Position numbers and translations under genes: made by a program. Of a DNA stretch of 64,000 nucleotides, positions 35,202-47,793 are shown piece by piece (the stretch's first letter is position 1; each line of letters opens with the position of its first letter). The notes beneath the pieces were generated by a model that was not told the DNA's origin, searched no databases, and was given only the letters and a program-made list of their open reading frames with translations. The DNA comes from Saururus chinensis. Its lineage: Eukaryota; Streptophyta; Magnoliopsida; Piperales; Saururaceae. The stretch lies in NCBI GenBank assembly GCA_035235625.1, contig CP141147.1, positions 26,332,756-26,396,755 on the forward strand, in the 5' to 3' direction.

Positions 35202-35350
35202 GGGTGTTTTGATTTTGTAGGAGTTTTAAATATTTGGGTTCCCTAATTTCGTAGTTGTGGAACCCACCACCGAACAACATTTAAAGATTTTTACTCCCAT
35301 AACTACAAAGTTGTAGGAAATTGTTGAAAAATAGGTGCATCCAAACACCC
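35202..35350. mobile_element. 149-bp Tourist-like MITE
   Basis: Ends GGGTGTTTTGATTTTGTAGG and, inverted, GGGTGTTTGGATGCACC. Inside, TTTGTAGGAGTTTTA and its inverse CTACAACTTTGTAG-type stretch also pair. Non-coding. Target duplication not clear. Confidence 0.6.
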
Positions 35351-35729
35351 TATTAGTCTCGTTCCATATTTTTCTAAAGGAGTTGGGCAAAGAGCATAAT
35401 GGGAGTTTATTATATGATGACAAGCATAGTGCTATATATACTTTGCAAAGAATGCGACATTTTATGCAAGAACTAAACATATTGACATAAGGTACCAATA
35501 TATAATATTATTAGCTAAAGAAGGCATCATTAAGTTCTAGAATATCTGTACAATGGAGAATGCCACAAATATATTCATTAAGGTTGTACTAAGTGAGAAA
35601 TTGAGGTTTTGTGCAACCTCAATGGCTTTTTTGTAATATGCAATTTAATTTTTTTTTTTTTAATATTTGGTAAACTTTCATCCTATTGATAGAGGTTTAT
35701 AAGATGAGCATAATGAGCCCAATAACATT

Positions 35730-37149
35730 AAAACAAGACATCATGAATATAAGCTACCTATGAGGTCATGATTGTTGCGTGGGTGGGCTCCACTTAAAAG
35801 GTTAAAGATAACCCATAAGGCATGTAGGGTGCAACTCACCCTATAACACGCGTGGCCATGACACACTATGTAAAGGGGCATGTGCCACACCACTCCACGA
35901 GGCTCAAACACAGGTGTGGCATAATAGATGCACATGACACACGCCTCTTCGCTAGTGCACACCCCACTATTTAAAGGGGGAGGGTTTCAGCAGGTTACAC
36001 ATTCCCTATTCATTTCCCAGTCTATCAAACCTATTTTGTCGTTTTGAACTCATTTTAAGTACGATATATGTCGTTCAAAAAGTGTTTTCACATAATTTGA
36101 ATGTGATCAACCCGATAGAAGGCTCAGTTTGAGGAGTTGAGGACTCTATAAGGGAAAATGTTATCATTAAATTAAAGAAAGTTCTGCTCATCGTCTTCGA
36201 ATTCACGTAGAGAATTAGGTAGGAACTTTAATCATTTCATATGACAAAATTACATACATAAGGAATCTTTTAAAATTAATATATTTTACTTTATTATGAT
36301 AAGTGACTGAATTTCAAATACTTGTTTTATGATTGCTTCTAATGCTCAATTTGTTCAATGACTATTTTAAAGTAAGTAACCAAATATGCACTATGATATA
36401 TATGATATATAGAAAATCTAGTTTCGCCACCACATTTGGTTATAATAAAGTAATGCGCACTAGGGTAGATAGTATCATGAAAAAACTTTCTACTCTCTTG
36501 ATCCTGAGACCCTATGAGCATGAGTGAGTCTTTTCTCCACAAGCATATGGCTATTTGAAAATGATCGGTGAAGGAATAAGAGATAACTACTTGGTATACA
36601 CAACATGCTCCTGAGAATGGAATCAGTGTTTAGGACACTGGTAGCAAGTCATGAGAACTTGAAAACCCTAAGACCATCTTCAATACGTAAAGAGGAACTC
36701 TATGGGAGTTTTTGGGTGAGAGGCATACTCTGACTTTTGAAAACTAATATGTATTTCTCATTATGTAATTTGAAATCTACCATATGTTACATTTTATGCC
36801 TGTAAGTATAATTTCTCTTGCTAAGTATTCCAAAATACTCACCAACACCAAGACATAGTAGGATCCAATAAGGCGTAGTGTGTGGATGGTATGAAGCTTT
36901 TTGGGCACTTTCACGGACCGTATGAACATCTACAGCCATACTCGTAGGTTTTAAATTGTTGTATTACTTTTTTTCTATGGCTCAAGAAGCCTTATTTATA
37001 TTCTCCTTTTGTATATGTATACAAACACTGTATTTCCTATGAAATAAAATTTCTATATTATGATTATGGTCAATCCCCTCTTCACAACCCGAGCAAGTTT
37101 GATTTCAATTTATATCTACAAATTGGCGTAAAATTTTGGGTCGTGACAC
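35730..37149 (+). repeat. Solo-LTR-like remnant (Ty3/gypsy type)
   Basis: The right edge TGGGTCGTGACA (37138-37149) is the usual 3' LTR end of Tekay/Del-type gypsy elements. Upstream are features in LTR order: a TATA-like CACTATTTAAAGGG (about 35970), a TCTTGCTAAGTATTCC...ACTCACC segment (about 36815-36845), and a poly(A)-like CTATGAAATAAAATTT (about 37040). No internal coding domain lies next to it. The left edge is uncertain. It looks old. Confidence 0.5.
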
Positions 37150-39149
37150 TAGGGGTAAAAAATTTGGAACTGAAATTTCTTCTCAATTGTAAACAACTCT
37201 TGAGCTTTAGCCTACGCATAGATACACTGGGGATAAAAAATATTTCAATCTCCATCAAAATCAGCACTAAGGAGAGCACAAATGAGGAGATTAACTTTCA
37301 CCATCTGCTAGCTAGTAGTTGGTAGTTGCTCACTTTTAGTTTAAAGGTCTCTAAGGGCATAGTCATCTTTTTAGTACCCTCTTGCATGTGCGAGAGTCTA
37401 TTTTTCCAATTCTTGAATTCCTCGCTTATTTTTGTAGTTTCCACCTATTGTAAAGTTTATTTTTGTAAATTTTTCATTGAAATGTGTTATGGAAAAAGAA
37501 ATGTATTTTCCTAACTACATTGCATGACTAGAATTAATGACCAATATATGGACATGATGTGGATAGGGGAAGCATAGGGACTATTGGATTAGTTCCCAAT
37601 TTTCTCTCTCCTTATTTCTGTGTTATGTGGCAGCCTTCCATTGTTAGTCACCTGATCGTGAAAAGTAGTCACACTAGACAAGTCCATTGAAAAAACATGT
37701 CAACACATTTTGCCTTTTCGAAGGTGACTCAAATTTGAAGGTCACGAGAGGGACTTTTGAGGTAAGGACAGAAAGGAAAAGCAAGTCGTAGTAGGTGTCT
37801 AATTATGGAGATAGTTGCTACAAAACTAATGCACGGATAAACATGTTTTATGGTGAGAGGTGCTCTTTGTTTTCATTGTGTGAGAGAAGACTTTGTCACG
37901 GAGGTTTTCTCATTATTATTGAAATTTGCTTGTTATTTACGGTTGTTAACGAGCTGAGCCGGCTCATCGAGCAAGCCCAGCTCGGCTCAACTCAAAATAG
38001 GCTTGACTTGAATTTGGCTCAGATCGAACTTAATTTGAACTCGAATAGGCTTGAGCTGAATTTGAGCATATCCCTACAAACTCGGCTCGGCTAGAATGAA
38101 ATAACTCGATGTTACTCGGCTTGAGCTCGAGTTCAAGCTCGAACTCAAACCCAAATATAGTTTTAAAATTATATATAAATAACACATATATAAAATAAAT
38201 AATACATATATATTTATATTTTATATAGATATAATTATTTATTTAAACATGTATTTATGACATTTATAATAAGACATAATTGCACATATATGCCAATGAC
38301 ATGTACCATATATAATATATGGGACTTGTTTATATGTGCCTAGGCTTATGCATGATTTTTAGAGCTTTGACATCATGTGCTCTCATATTTTGATCCGACA
38401 ATGCATACAACTAAGGGGGCATATTAATTTCTTTCCCCTTGCGCCCTCAAATCTTGAACAGTGGCCCATGATACCTAGGCTCAGGCTAACGAGCATGAGT
38501 CCAAACTAATATAAAAAAATTTCATGACATTTATCCTCATTAAATTGTAATAGATGTATAATTTCTATGTATGATATGTGTCTTCTAAAAAAAAATATTG
38601 GAGCCACAAACACTAATATAGTCCTTCTATCCGAGATTAATAGCTCAATTTGGTTTTAAAGTTGAATTAAAATTAGTTCAATTAAAAAACCAAATAGAGC
38701 CATTAATATATGACAGAGTGTCAACATGATATTATGTTAATATACCTAAAAACTCTTCTAAAAGAAGTTTGATACCAGTGGATTAACCTCAGTTTACAAA
38801 AGAATAATCAAAATATTTTTTCCAAACTTGAAGCATGACACTGGGAGACCAACCTCAGTTTACATAAATTGTTTCTCTTTTTACATATACTTGAAATTTT
38901 TTGAGATATACTAAAGCGGAAGAATGGTTCTTTTATGAGTAATTTATAAGCAAATAAAGAAAATAAGAGACGAAGAAGTAAATGGTAATGTCGCCTAAAT
39001 AATTTTATATTTTTTGCATCTTTTTTAGTGGTTATATGCACATAAAAAAAGAAAAAAAATATTATCTTTTTTTAGCATTTGTAACTAAAACTCATTAATT
39101 ATAATTTTTTTTCTTTCTTAGGCTTATGATTTACATATTGTAGTTCGAG
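37150..39149. other. Unassigned AT-rich region with small repeats
   Basis: Contains a GAGCTCG-type repeat (37948-38165, GAGCTGAGCCGGCTC...GCTTGAGCTCGAG) whose motif reappears at 39145-39200 and near 26680, and a MITE (38321-38523). The remainder is AT-rich with no recognisable coding sequence. Frames at 37795-38094 and 38808-39041 are not supported. Confidence 0.35.
38321..38523. mobile_element. Diverged relative of the GAGCCCGGGCTC hairpin MITE
   Basis: The left end GGGACTTGTTTATATGTGCC resembles GAGACCCGTTTATATGAGCC at 30912. The right part carries CCCATGATACCTAGGCTCAGG and an inverted ATATTAGTTTGGACTCATG. The arms are far more decayed than in the copy at 30912. Confidence 0.5.
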
Positions 39150-39676
39150 CTTGACTCTAGCTAAAACTTTGGAGCTTGATTGAGCTTCATGTTTAACTGA
39201 AGCAATTCAAGTTCAAGTGAATGAATCGTATTGGTAGAGGTAGTCATTATTGTATCAAAGGTAAATTTTGTCTCATTCTATTTTCTACCGTTGTAGTTGT
39301 TTTTTGTGTTAACGGGTTTCTCCTGCTGATTGTTGTTTGCGTTAGGGGTAAAATTTCCGTTAGTCAAGACCAGAATAAGACCCTTCAAACACTAGCATCT
39401 ACATCATTTTTTTTTACATCACTAACTAATTTTTATGATTTTGGAGGTACAAAGTAATCAGATGGATGATTGACCAACCACAAGACTTGCAACGAACAAA
39501 TAGACACAACACTCCCATTGTCCATCTTAGTGGGACACACTATTTATTGAGCAGGGTTTCTTTTTTTGCTTATTATTATTGAGCAAGGCTGCCTACACCT
39601 CCGAGACTTGTAAGTAGATAAAGAACTCCGTTTCCACCCCTGTACATGCAGCGAAGAAAGATGGCGGAGGTAGAAA
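39150..39676. repeat. Segmental duplication copy C, downstream flank of the P450
   Basis: Matches 26670-27640 minus the 470-base segment present only there. On the minus strand it is the 3' flank of the P450. An AATAAA (complement at 39543-39548) lies about 130 bases past the stop codon and could be the poly(A) signal. Confidence 0.75.
39543..39548 (-). promoter_or_regulatory. Candidate poly(A) signal of the P450 gene
   Basis: AATAAA on the minus strand about 130 nt downstream of the stop. A plausible distance for a plant transcript. No transcript evidence is available. Confidence 0.35.
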
Positions 39677-41212
39677 TCAGAGTGGTTTCGGAATAACGAC
39701 GAGGGGCTTCTCCCTCTCCAGAATTATGCCGTACCTCTCCCCCATGTCAAGTTCTTCTGCCTTCATCCCATGTGGGAGGGACCAATCAAAATTGTGGATT
39801 AATGAAGCAAGGATCAGTTGCATTATCCTTGTGGCCAGAGGCAATCCTGGACAAATTCTCCTCCCTGAACCAAATGGGATGAACTCAAAATCGCTCCCCT
39901 TGTAGTCCACACTAGACTCCAAGAACCTCTCTGGCCAAAACTTGTCTGGATCTGTCCAAACTGTGGGATCCCTCCCAATGGCCCAAACATTCACGATCAC
40001 TCTAGTTCCTTTTGGAATTACGTAGTTCATCACATTGCATTCTTCTAATGCTCGATGGGGGAGGAGAAATGGGGCTGGCGCGTGCAAACGCATTGTTTCT
40101 TTGATGCAGGCATGGAGGTAGTGGAGGTGGACAAGATGGGTCTCGTTGACCATGTTACGTCCCTCCCTTTCATGTCCTACCACGCTTTCCACCTCCTTTC
40201 GAGCTCTAGCCATGGCTTTCGGGTTCCTGATCAACTCCGACAGTACCCACTCAACAGTAGTGATGCCTGTATCTGTCCCTGCAATGAACATATCCTGTAG
40301 AAGCAGTGCTCAGCATGCGTACACATAAGAGAAGAAAGAACTCAGATTAAGATTACTGACCGTGAATAAGGCCTTGAGCTGGAAATCCTCAAAATCAGTG
40401 GAGAGCAGGATGGACAAGAAGTCTTGCTTCGGAATTGAATCCATCTGCTGCTTTCTTTCTTTCATGAAAGCGTCCAAGATCTTATAAAAGTCAGCAGTAT
40501 ACCCAGAAATCTCCCTATTTAGCCCTTGAATATCAAATTGGCCGAGTGCTGGGTAGAAGTCTGCTACATTTGGAGCAAGACCCACTTCCATAGTTCTTGA
40601 AAAAATTCTCTTGAAGCTCAGGCCCTCATCATCCCTCTCCAAATCAACGACATCTCTAGAGAAAATAACATTGGACAGAATGTTGAAAACAGTTATGAAA
40701 ATTAGTCCTGCAATCTTAACCTCTTCTCCTTGTCTCTGCAGAAGAAATTGAACCAGCTGAGACACCTTCTCCTCCCTCAACTGGGAGTGCAACTCCAGAG
40801 TCTTCACAGAGAACAGCTCCGACTTGCAAACACTTCTCAGTTTCCTCCACCTCTCATCGCACTCCTGAGCCCACGACAGGGAGTAGGGAGAGTAGGACCC
40901 TACTCGGAAAGAGTGAGGGACGAACCTGGCCGACAGAATCCGGTCCTGGGTCTTGAGAACCTCGGCCGCCGCGGTAGGGGAGGAGGCGACGACCACGAGC
41001 TCCGTTCCGAGCCGGACAGAGAGCAGTGGGCCGTGGACGCGGGCAAGTTTGGCCAGGTCCTGGTGAGGCCTTTTCCCGCTTAGCTGTGGAATGTTTCCCA
41101 CCAGCGGCCAGCGCCATGGTCCTGGCGGCAGCTGTTTATTGAGCACTGTAGGGAGGAGGAGGAACAAGGAGGAAAGGAATAGTGTGGCGAGTAACAGATA
41201 GACTGCTTCCAT
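39677..41212 (-). CDS. Cytochrome P450, CYP71 clan, CYP80/CYP76-like
   Basis: A heme-thiolate monooxygenase, expected on the ER membrane. Exon 1 is 41212-40361 (284 codons) and exon 2 is 40294-39677 (205 codons plus TGA). The 66-nt intron (40360-40295) starts GTCAG, ends CTACAG and is phase 0, giving 489 residues, normal for the family. The ATG at 41212 was chosen over an in-frame one 34 codons upstream because it begins directly with the hydrophobic anchor (residues 2-24) before PPGP (29-32). Other motifs are C-helix WRKLR (122-126), I-helix AGTDT (289-293), K-helix ETMR (350-353), PERF (405-408) and FGSGRRICPG (425-434) with the heme cysteine at 432. The segments KTQDRILSARF and FIPFGSGRRICPGLPLA resemble CYP80 and CYP76 enzymes, which act on benzylisoquinoline alkaloids or terpenoids; the substrate cannot be read. 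All key residues are intact. A truncated duplicate is at 30365-30559. Confidence 0.88.
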
Positions 41213-41252
41213 TTTTGTTGGGAACTTGGATCGGATTCGATGTTTGCTGCTG

Positions 41253-41262
41253 CCATATAAGG
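41253..41262 (-). promoter_or_regulatory. Candidate TATA box of the P450 gene
   Basis: CCTTATATGG on the minus strand about 41-50 nt before the ATG, kept as CTTATAAGG in the duplicate at about 30600. The implied leader would be short, so an upstream site near 41300 is also possible. Confidence 0.25.
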
Positions 41263-41510
41263 ACTCCAACGGTAGACAAACTACGGAAGTTTCGGTTATA
41301 AAAATGTACGTCACAATCCTTGCCTAAAGCAATGAGGTCGGGCAACACAATGATTGGCACCAGTCCATCTGATTCACAATTTCGCAACTATGCATACGAT
41401 TCACGTTAGAGTTTTGTATATATACACACGCAATGTGTAAAGCGGGAATCATATTAGCAAAACTCTAACGTGAATCATATGCATAATTGCGAAATTGCAT
41501 GTGAATCCCG

Positions 41511-41647
<137 letters not shown>

Positions 41648-42370
41648 ACTTTACATTTCACGTTAGGATCTTTTGATCAACCAACTCAAAAAGATTTAAT
41701 GCATGTGGTTTCATTAATCTTTTGATCATACAACTCGAAAAGATTTAATACATATGGTTTCATGCTTATCTTTAACTGCTGAATGTTCTTCATAGACTAC
41801 TTTGAAAATTAAACGTGGCTATTCACCCCAGTTTTTCCTGTGTCCCCAACGAAGTTATGAAAGTGAAAAATTATCTTTTTTATTTACTTCACCCCATGTT
41901 TCTCTCATTATTTTACTCCTACTACCCGCTAATACTTGAACCTCACCTTCTTTTCCAAGCTAACTTATTTTAACTCCGGTGACCTTTTCTCTCCTCCTCA
42001 TATTTTTTTTCTTTTTTTTATAGATTTTATCGCCAGGGATGAAAGCGAACAAGCACATATGCAAACAAAACATGTTTGTAGTTGTTCGTTTTAATATTGA
42101 CCACGTACTTGTCTCTGTATATGTTCGTGAAACACAAACAGAAACGGATGGACATGGCCAAAATGAAACTGAAATTTAATATACTAGTAGGATAGTCTAA
42201 AATTATGGATGGTAAGTAAAAAACTAAATAAAAAAAATTATAATAATAGTAGGATAGTCTAATCTAATAAATAATACTATAGAAGACATGTGTAAGTATA
42301 ATATGCATTTTTTACAATCCTTTTACGAAGATTAACTATGTGATATAGGCTAGTAATTTAGCATAAAGTA

Positions 42371-42371
<1 letters not shown>

Positions 42372-42431
<60 letters not shown>

Positions 42432-42432
42432 T
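42372..42432. repeat. (TAA)n microsatellite, copy C
   Basis: About 20 TAA units, at the same place as 31872-31944 in copy B. Confidence 0.95.
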
Positions 42433-43559
42433 AATATATAGTTTGCGGACATGGACAACTACAGAAACGACTAATTATTTTCCATGCTCGTCTGCATTAG
42501 GGATGGTCAAAAAATAATATTATTTATTTTAGTGTGAATGAACGCGGATAGACACTAGACAAATGAATATCATTTACACCCCAATTTACCGTGGCTAGAA
42601 AACTGGCCAAGAGCATACTACAGCTTTGCTACTAGAAAACTGGCCACGAGCATACTGGAGCTCCGCAACCAAAAAATTGGTTGCAAAACTCTGGTCAGAA
42701 ATTTGATTGGAGCTCCATGGCCAAAAAATTGGCGCAAAGCTCTACTCACGATCAGACTGGAGCTCCATGCATAGGTCTAGCCTAGCCACGGTGACCGCAA
42801 CCAACTAGATCTAGGCTAAATGAGGAGAGGGGAAGAGAGAAAGAGCCGAATAGGTGCGGCAAAGTCCGAGTGACAGTGACAACGTCGGCTGGTGCAAGAG
42901 AAAGAGTGGGGAAGTGGGGTAAAATAAAATAATATTTTTTAAGGTGGGGGATGAGTGAGACATTGAAGTAGGTAGGGCTAGGGTAAATAGTAAATAGGAA
43001 ACAAGGGACATAGAAAAATATTGAGGTGAGAATAGCCATGCTCTTAAAAATTATAGTCCCAAATTAAAGAGCTTTTATATGTCTCTAGTTGGAATACAAA
43101 TAGAATCTATCTAGCCATAACGAGGCTTCCTCACCATGACAATGAGAGGCTGTTACATCATAGGAAAGTGGGTAACCTAATCCAACCAGGTAAGATTTTA
43201 TGTTGTTTCCCACCATTGACATATTTACCCTTTATGAAGAAAACCAAGCCTCGGTTGAATCAGTTGTCTTTGAAGTGGTAGAGAATCTTATATAGGGTGA
43301 ACTAAGATGGAGTGCACATGTTGTATGAATCCATCTATAGGTGTCAGGACCTTCCTCACGCACACCTTGATCTCACACAAGAACTATGTAAAGAGGGAAA
43401 TAGAGAGAAAAAATAATCTTCTTCTTTCTTCAATAGAAACATCATAAGCAATAAAAAAAAGTCATGGTTTGGCTGTCCCATAAATATATACACTAGTGGC
43501 CTGATGACATAATTTGTAAATAAAATAACCCTATTCTAAGTACCAAACACCATCAAGGT

Positions 43560-43860
43560 GTCTTCCGTCATAAGGTCTTTACACCACGAGGGGTCCTATG
43601 CCTTAGGGGCCTTGCATGACCCATGGGCCTATGTCACCCATGTGCTCCCACACCTTCATGTACTATAGGTTCATCTCTATTGCATCAACCTCCCCATGTA
43701 TGAAAAAACTCACCCTCAAATTTAGCTGAAGATGCTATGCATTGAACACATCCGATGTACGCATGTGGTTAGGTAGCTTGAGTTGGTAAATATTATGGTT
43801 GATCTTCTAAATGATTTTCAATGGGCCAATCTTCCTTATTGTCATGCCCCCAAAATTTTT
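43560..43860 (-). pseudogene. Ty3/gypsy integrase C-terminal remnant (copy C)
   Basis: Homologous to 2700-3075 and 33170-33540. Shorter and broken. Part of the duplicated block, so the insertion predates the duplication. Confidence 0.5.
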
Positions 43861-44030
43861 CATAGAAATATTTTTTATTTTTTAAAATAAAACATGATGT
43901 ACCAAAATAAATAAGACATGGAATAAAATTTCTAAAAAAACTTGATTACAAAATCTTGACGTGGAAACTCATGGGGACATGAGTAACTATCTGCACAATC
44001 CAATGCAATTGAGCTATCATAATAATTAGA

Positions 44031-44380
44031 GGGTGCATTTGACAACTCTAATTTGAATTTAGATTGTAATAATTAAATCATATCATTTTAATCATGTGAT
44101 AAATGAGATTTATTTTTAAGAATTAAGTGTTAGGTAATTGTGTGATTTTAAGAGTGAGAATTGTATTTTAATCTTAGTTAAGTGGGATTTACAAAAAATA
44201 CGGTTGGCCTTATGATTTCCATTTCCCCCTTACTAGTTATAAAACAAATCACATGATTTGGGGTGTGATTTAGGACAAAATCAAATCCCACTATAAAATA
44301 TATTGTCAAACAAGGAATTTCGGTTAAATCACATCCATTTATAAATCATAATGCCCAAATCCCTATTGCCGAACACACCC
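44031..44380. mobile_element. Tourist-like MITE, copy C
   Basis: Starts GGGTGCATTTGAC and ends GAACACACCC, with homology along its length to 3257-3608. Non-coding. Confidence 0.6.
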
Positions 44381-45260
44381 ATATTGTTAATTTCACTATA
44401 TCAAAATAAAAAAAAAACACATGACCCACTAGTCGGACACTTGTCTGTCAATATATCAGTCTGATGACAAGTTCAAATAATTGGTACACTCTCGTGCTTA
44501 CATTTATTCTTACATCAAAGATCAGAAAGATACCTAGGAAGTTATTCACTAAGCCTCTATGTCCTTCTTTGCTCTGGTTGCAAATGTCTTTCACTTGTAA
44601 TACCACACTTGCACTACAAATATGTTGAGTACATTGTACACCTAGTGGGATGGGAAACCAAGAACCAAAGTAAATTAACAAGTGATAAAACAATCAATTT
44701 CTCATATTTCATTCTCAAACTCAAACTAAACACATAGAGAAAATGAAAAGGGATCACTAATATGTGGCAACATCAAGGAGATCTCCATGACATCAAAATA
44801 TATACCACTCTACAAGAAAAAAGACTATTAGCGATGCTTTTAAGCATCACTAAAAGTTACAAATGTGTCACTAATGCATATTAGCAACTCTTACAAAGCA
44901 TCATTAAAATCGTCGATAATAGTATTGTCGCAACTGCTCATTAGCAACGCATATGAAAAAATGTTGCTACTTTTCTAATGAAGCGTCGTTATCTTGCAAC
45001 ACATCTAATTGTGACGCACAAAAGATGTGTTGCTAATAAGGCCTTATTTACTCTCTCTTCACTCTCTAGAAATATCTCTTTATGTCTCCTCTCTCCCATG
45101 CTCGTTAACGTGATCCCCAGCTTTGATGATGATAGGGGAAAGAGTAGGGAAATTTATTTTAAATTTTTTAGATTTTGTTAATTATATATTATTTTTTTAA
45201 AATAATAACAATAAAATAAAAATAAATTTATATGCGACACATAGGAAAAATTGTTGCTAC

Positions 45261-46690
45261 TTGTTGTGACGTCTAAACCAAGACTATGAAGAAGTCAAAT
45301 TCAGATTTATTTTCCTTACTAATTGTAGTAGAAAAGGTCGATCCACAAGGAAAGTCTTGTGCAACAAAAAAAATAATTACGAAAAAATAAAGAAAAAAAA
45401 TAAGAGAGAAATAGTAAAGGAGTATTGAGGTAATAAAGAGTTAAAAAATTAATAAGATAAAACACTAAGGCATTAAGGGTCATTGTAACATCTAGTGATG
45501 TTCTTTATGTGTCATGTTATGACAGTTAGAATCGAATAAATATTTTATCTAACTAGAATATATGAATATTAAAAGCAAAAACAAAGATAAAAAATACTTT
45601 GGATAGATGAAGGATAAAAAATAATTGTTTCTTCAAGAGTTCTATGTATCAAAATCACAAAAGATTAAGAAGGAGAGCGTATAAACATCTTATATATCCA
45701 AATCACAAAGAAACAAGAAGAAGAACAATATTAAATAAACATCACTTCAAATAATCAATACTTACTTGAAACAATTGATAAAATATTAATATAACTCTAT
45801 TAGATTATTACAAATCACCTTTAGCCTTAGCTTGAGAGCTTAGAAAGTCATTACAATAAACATAAAAACAAAAGTACAAAAGAAGAAAAGAAAAATATGA
45901 GAAGAGAGCTCCAAAGATGAGGGGATGATTCCTCTACCACATTCGCCCCTTTCTTTACAAGAGTAGAAAGGGTTGTTTTAAAGGGCAAAGTCCAATCATA
46001 TTCTTTGATTTCATCCTAATTGATTGCTTTATTGGTAGCTTCTTTAGCAATGGTTAGATTCTAAATTAATCAAATAAATTAATTAATTATTTAGCAAATA
46101 AGTATCTTTGAGTCTTCCTTTTGTTATCCAATCAGCCTCATTGTCTTTCTTTATGTATATCAATCACAACCAATGAAAAGATTCTCCATGTATTCACCTC
46201 AGGGTAGTTAACTAGTTGTCCATTTGCATGCCAGATTTGACATATATATCTTCCGAATTATGAATTTCATCTTAAAATATCGATTATAGCCATAAAAGTC
46301 TTCTTTCCCATGGCACCAAAATTGTATTAAGCCGAATTATACATAGAAAAATATGGTCAAAATATTAAGTCTGTGTCAATCTGTCTAAATTAGCTTATTC
46401 CCGAATTTAATTCTTTTGATGCAAATTTGAAATCTAACGAGTCCAAAAGGTTGTGTTTGACCATTCCATGCATGTTTAAACCATTAGGAGCTCATTATTG
46501 ACTTTTAAATAACTTCGGGTAGTTGAGTTTTACTTCCTTTTATACTTGGATCCTATCGAAACTTGTTTTGACATGTAAACACAACAAAGGCCCAACTCAC
46601 CTATTCAAAATCTAAATAACACATATAAGCAATGAATTAACACAAAATATGATTGTAATTCAAGATTTCAAAGCATCTAATTGAACATTA
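45261..46690. other. Unclassified 1.4-kb insert in the degenerate CACTA element
   Basis: Uniform AT-rich sequence without TTAGCGACGC motifs, starting near TTGTGACGTCTAAACC and containing AAAGGTCGATCCACAAGG. No open frame of note, no clear terminal repeats, no recognised family. It may be a fragment of a large non-coding retroelement. Confidence 0.35.
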
Positions 46691-46849
46691 TTTTAGTGCA
46701 TCACTACTACCCTACGTATTAGCAAATCATAGGCATATACGTAGCGTTACAAATTCCTATGTGTCACTAATAACTTTTATTTTATTTATTTTTTATTATT
46801 TTTATAATATAATATTTAATAAAAAATGTAAAAAATTTAAAATTAAATT

Positions 46850-47030
46850 CCTCTCTTTCTGGACACTATCTCTTCTCTCTATCTTCTTTCTCTATCTCTC
46901 CTCGCTCTACCCTCTTTCACTCTCTCCTCTCGTCTCTCACTCTCCTTCTCCTGTCACTCTCTCTCTCCTCTATATCTCTCTCATCACTCTTTCTCCTCTC
47001 TCTTCACTCTCACTCATGCGCATGAATGTG
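46850..47030. repeat. CT-rich pyrimidine tract
   Basis: TCTCTCTCCTCT-type sequence giving Ser/Leu frames on the plus strand. Equivalent to the GA tracts of the other CACTA elements, in reverse polarity. Confidence 0.85.
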
Positions 47031-47411
47031 AGCCCCATCTATGAGTAGGGAGAAAGTAAGGAAATTTTATGTTATTTATTTATTATATATTATATATTAA
47101 AATAATAAATATTAATTTTAATATATTATATTTTGCTTTACATTTTGTAATATTTAATTATTATATATTATTTATTTGAATAATAAATATGAAATAAAAT
47201 AAAATTATTGTTGACGCCTTTAAATAAGTATCGCAAATAGTACTACTATTTATGACTCTTTTTTGAAAGTGTTGCCAATAGTCTTAAATTTCTTTTTTTA
47301 AATAACCTTATTTTATTTTAATGGCTAATGTCGACACTTTTATATGCATTGCAAATATTAATTTTTAGTAATGGCTTGTATTGTGTTGCTATAAGTCATT
47401 TTTTTATAATG

Positions 47412-47793
47412 GCATCTTCATACTCTTGCTTAAGACTATGACCCGCTTCATCCATGTTATGAAGTTAAGGTCTATAAGGGCTCATAGACCCAAGTGATTG
47501 AGATCCTTAGCATTCTATGTTTACTAAGCCCTTCTTTTCTCATGTTGCACTAGAGTTATGTATCTTTTAATACTATAACCCATTCAAACCATCTCTATGG
47601 CCCTAAAGAGAAGAACTACATACAAAAAATCTCATGCCAAGTGGAGTTGGAAACCATGGTCTTATTTGCTACCATAAACCTCCTCTACATGGCTGAAAAG
47701 CTCACTTTTGGAATCTAACTTGACACTAGGCCCGTTTTTCCGTAAGTGTCATATACAATAACTTAGGGTCTTTTACTCTCTACAAAGGCTCAG
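47412..47793. repeat. Repeat block copy C, continued (empty site for the 4325 element)
   Basis: Continues the block shared with 4045-4324 and 8583-8700. At about 47690-47710 it reads through the position where copy A is split by the CACTA element at 4325-8582. Confidence 0.75.

Larger units (their letters stand above)
44808..47411. mobile_element. Degenerate CACTA element carrying an unrelated insert
   Basis: The left end CTCTACAAGAAAAAAGACT and the inverse of the right end (CATTATAAAAAAATGACT) are decayed CACTA termini, followed by TTAGCGATGC-type motifs (44825-45045). The element sits inside the dispersed block, which continues at 47412. Motif sequence breaks off at about 45260 and resumes at about 46690, enclosing 1.4 kb of unrelated AT-rich DNA. 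A CT tract (46850-47030) and more motifs (47215-47400) follow. No transposase. Confidence 0.65.

Noticed and set aside
40730-41117. Frames on the opposite strand or in other frames of the P450 exon
   Set aside because: Shadows of a well-supported gene.
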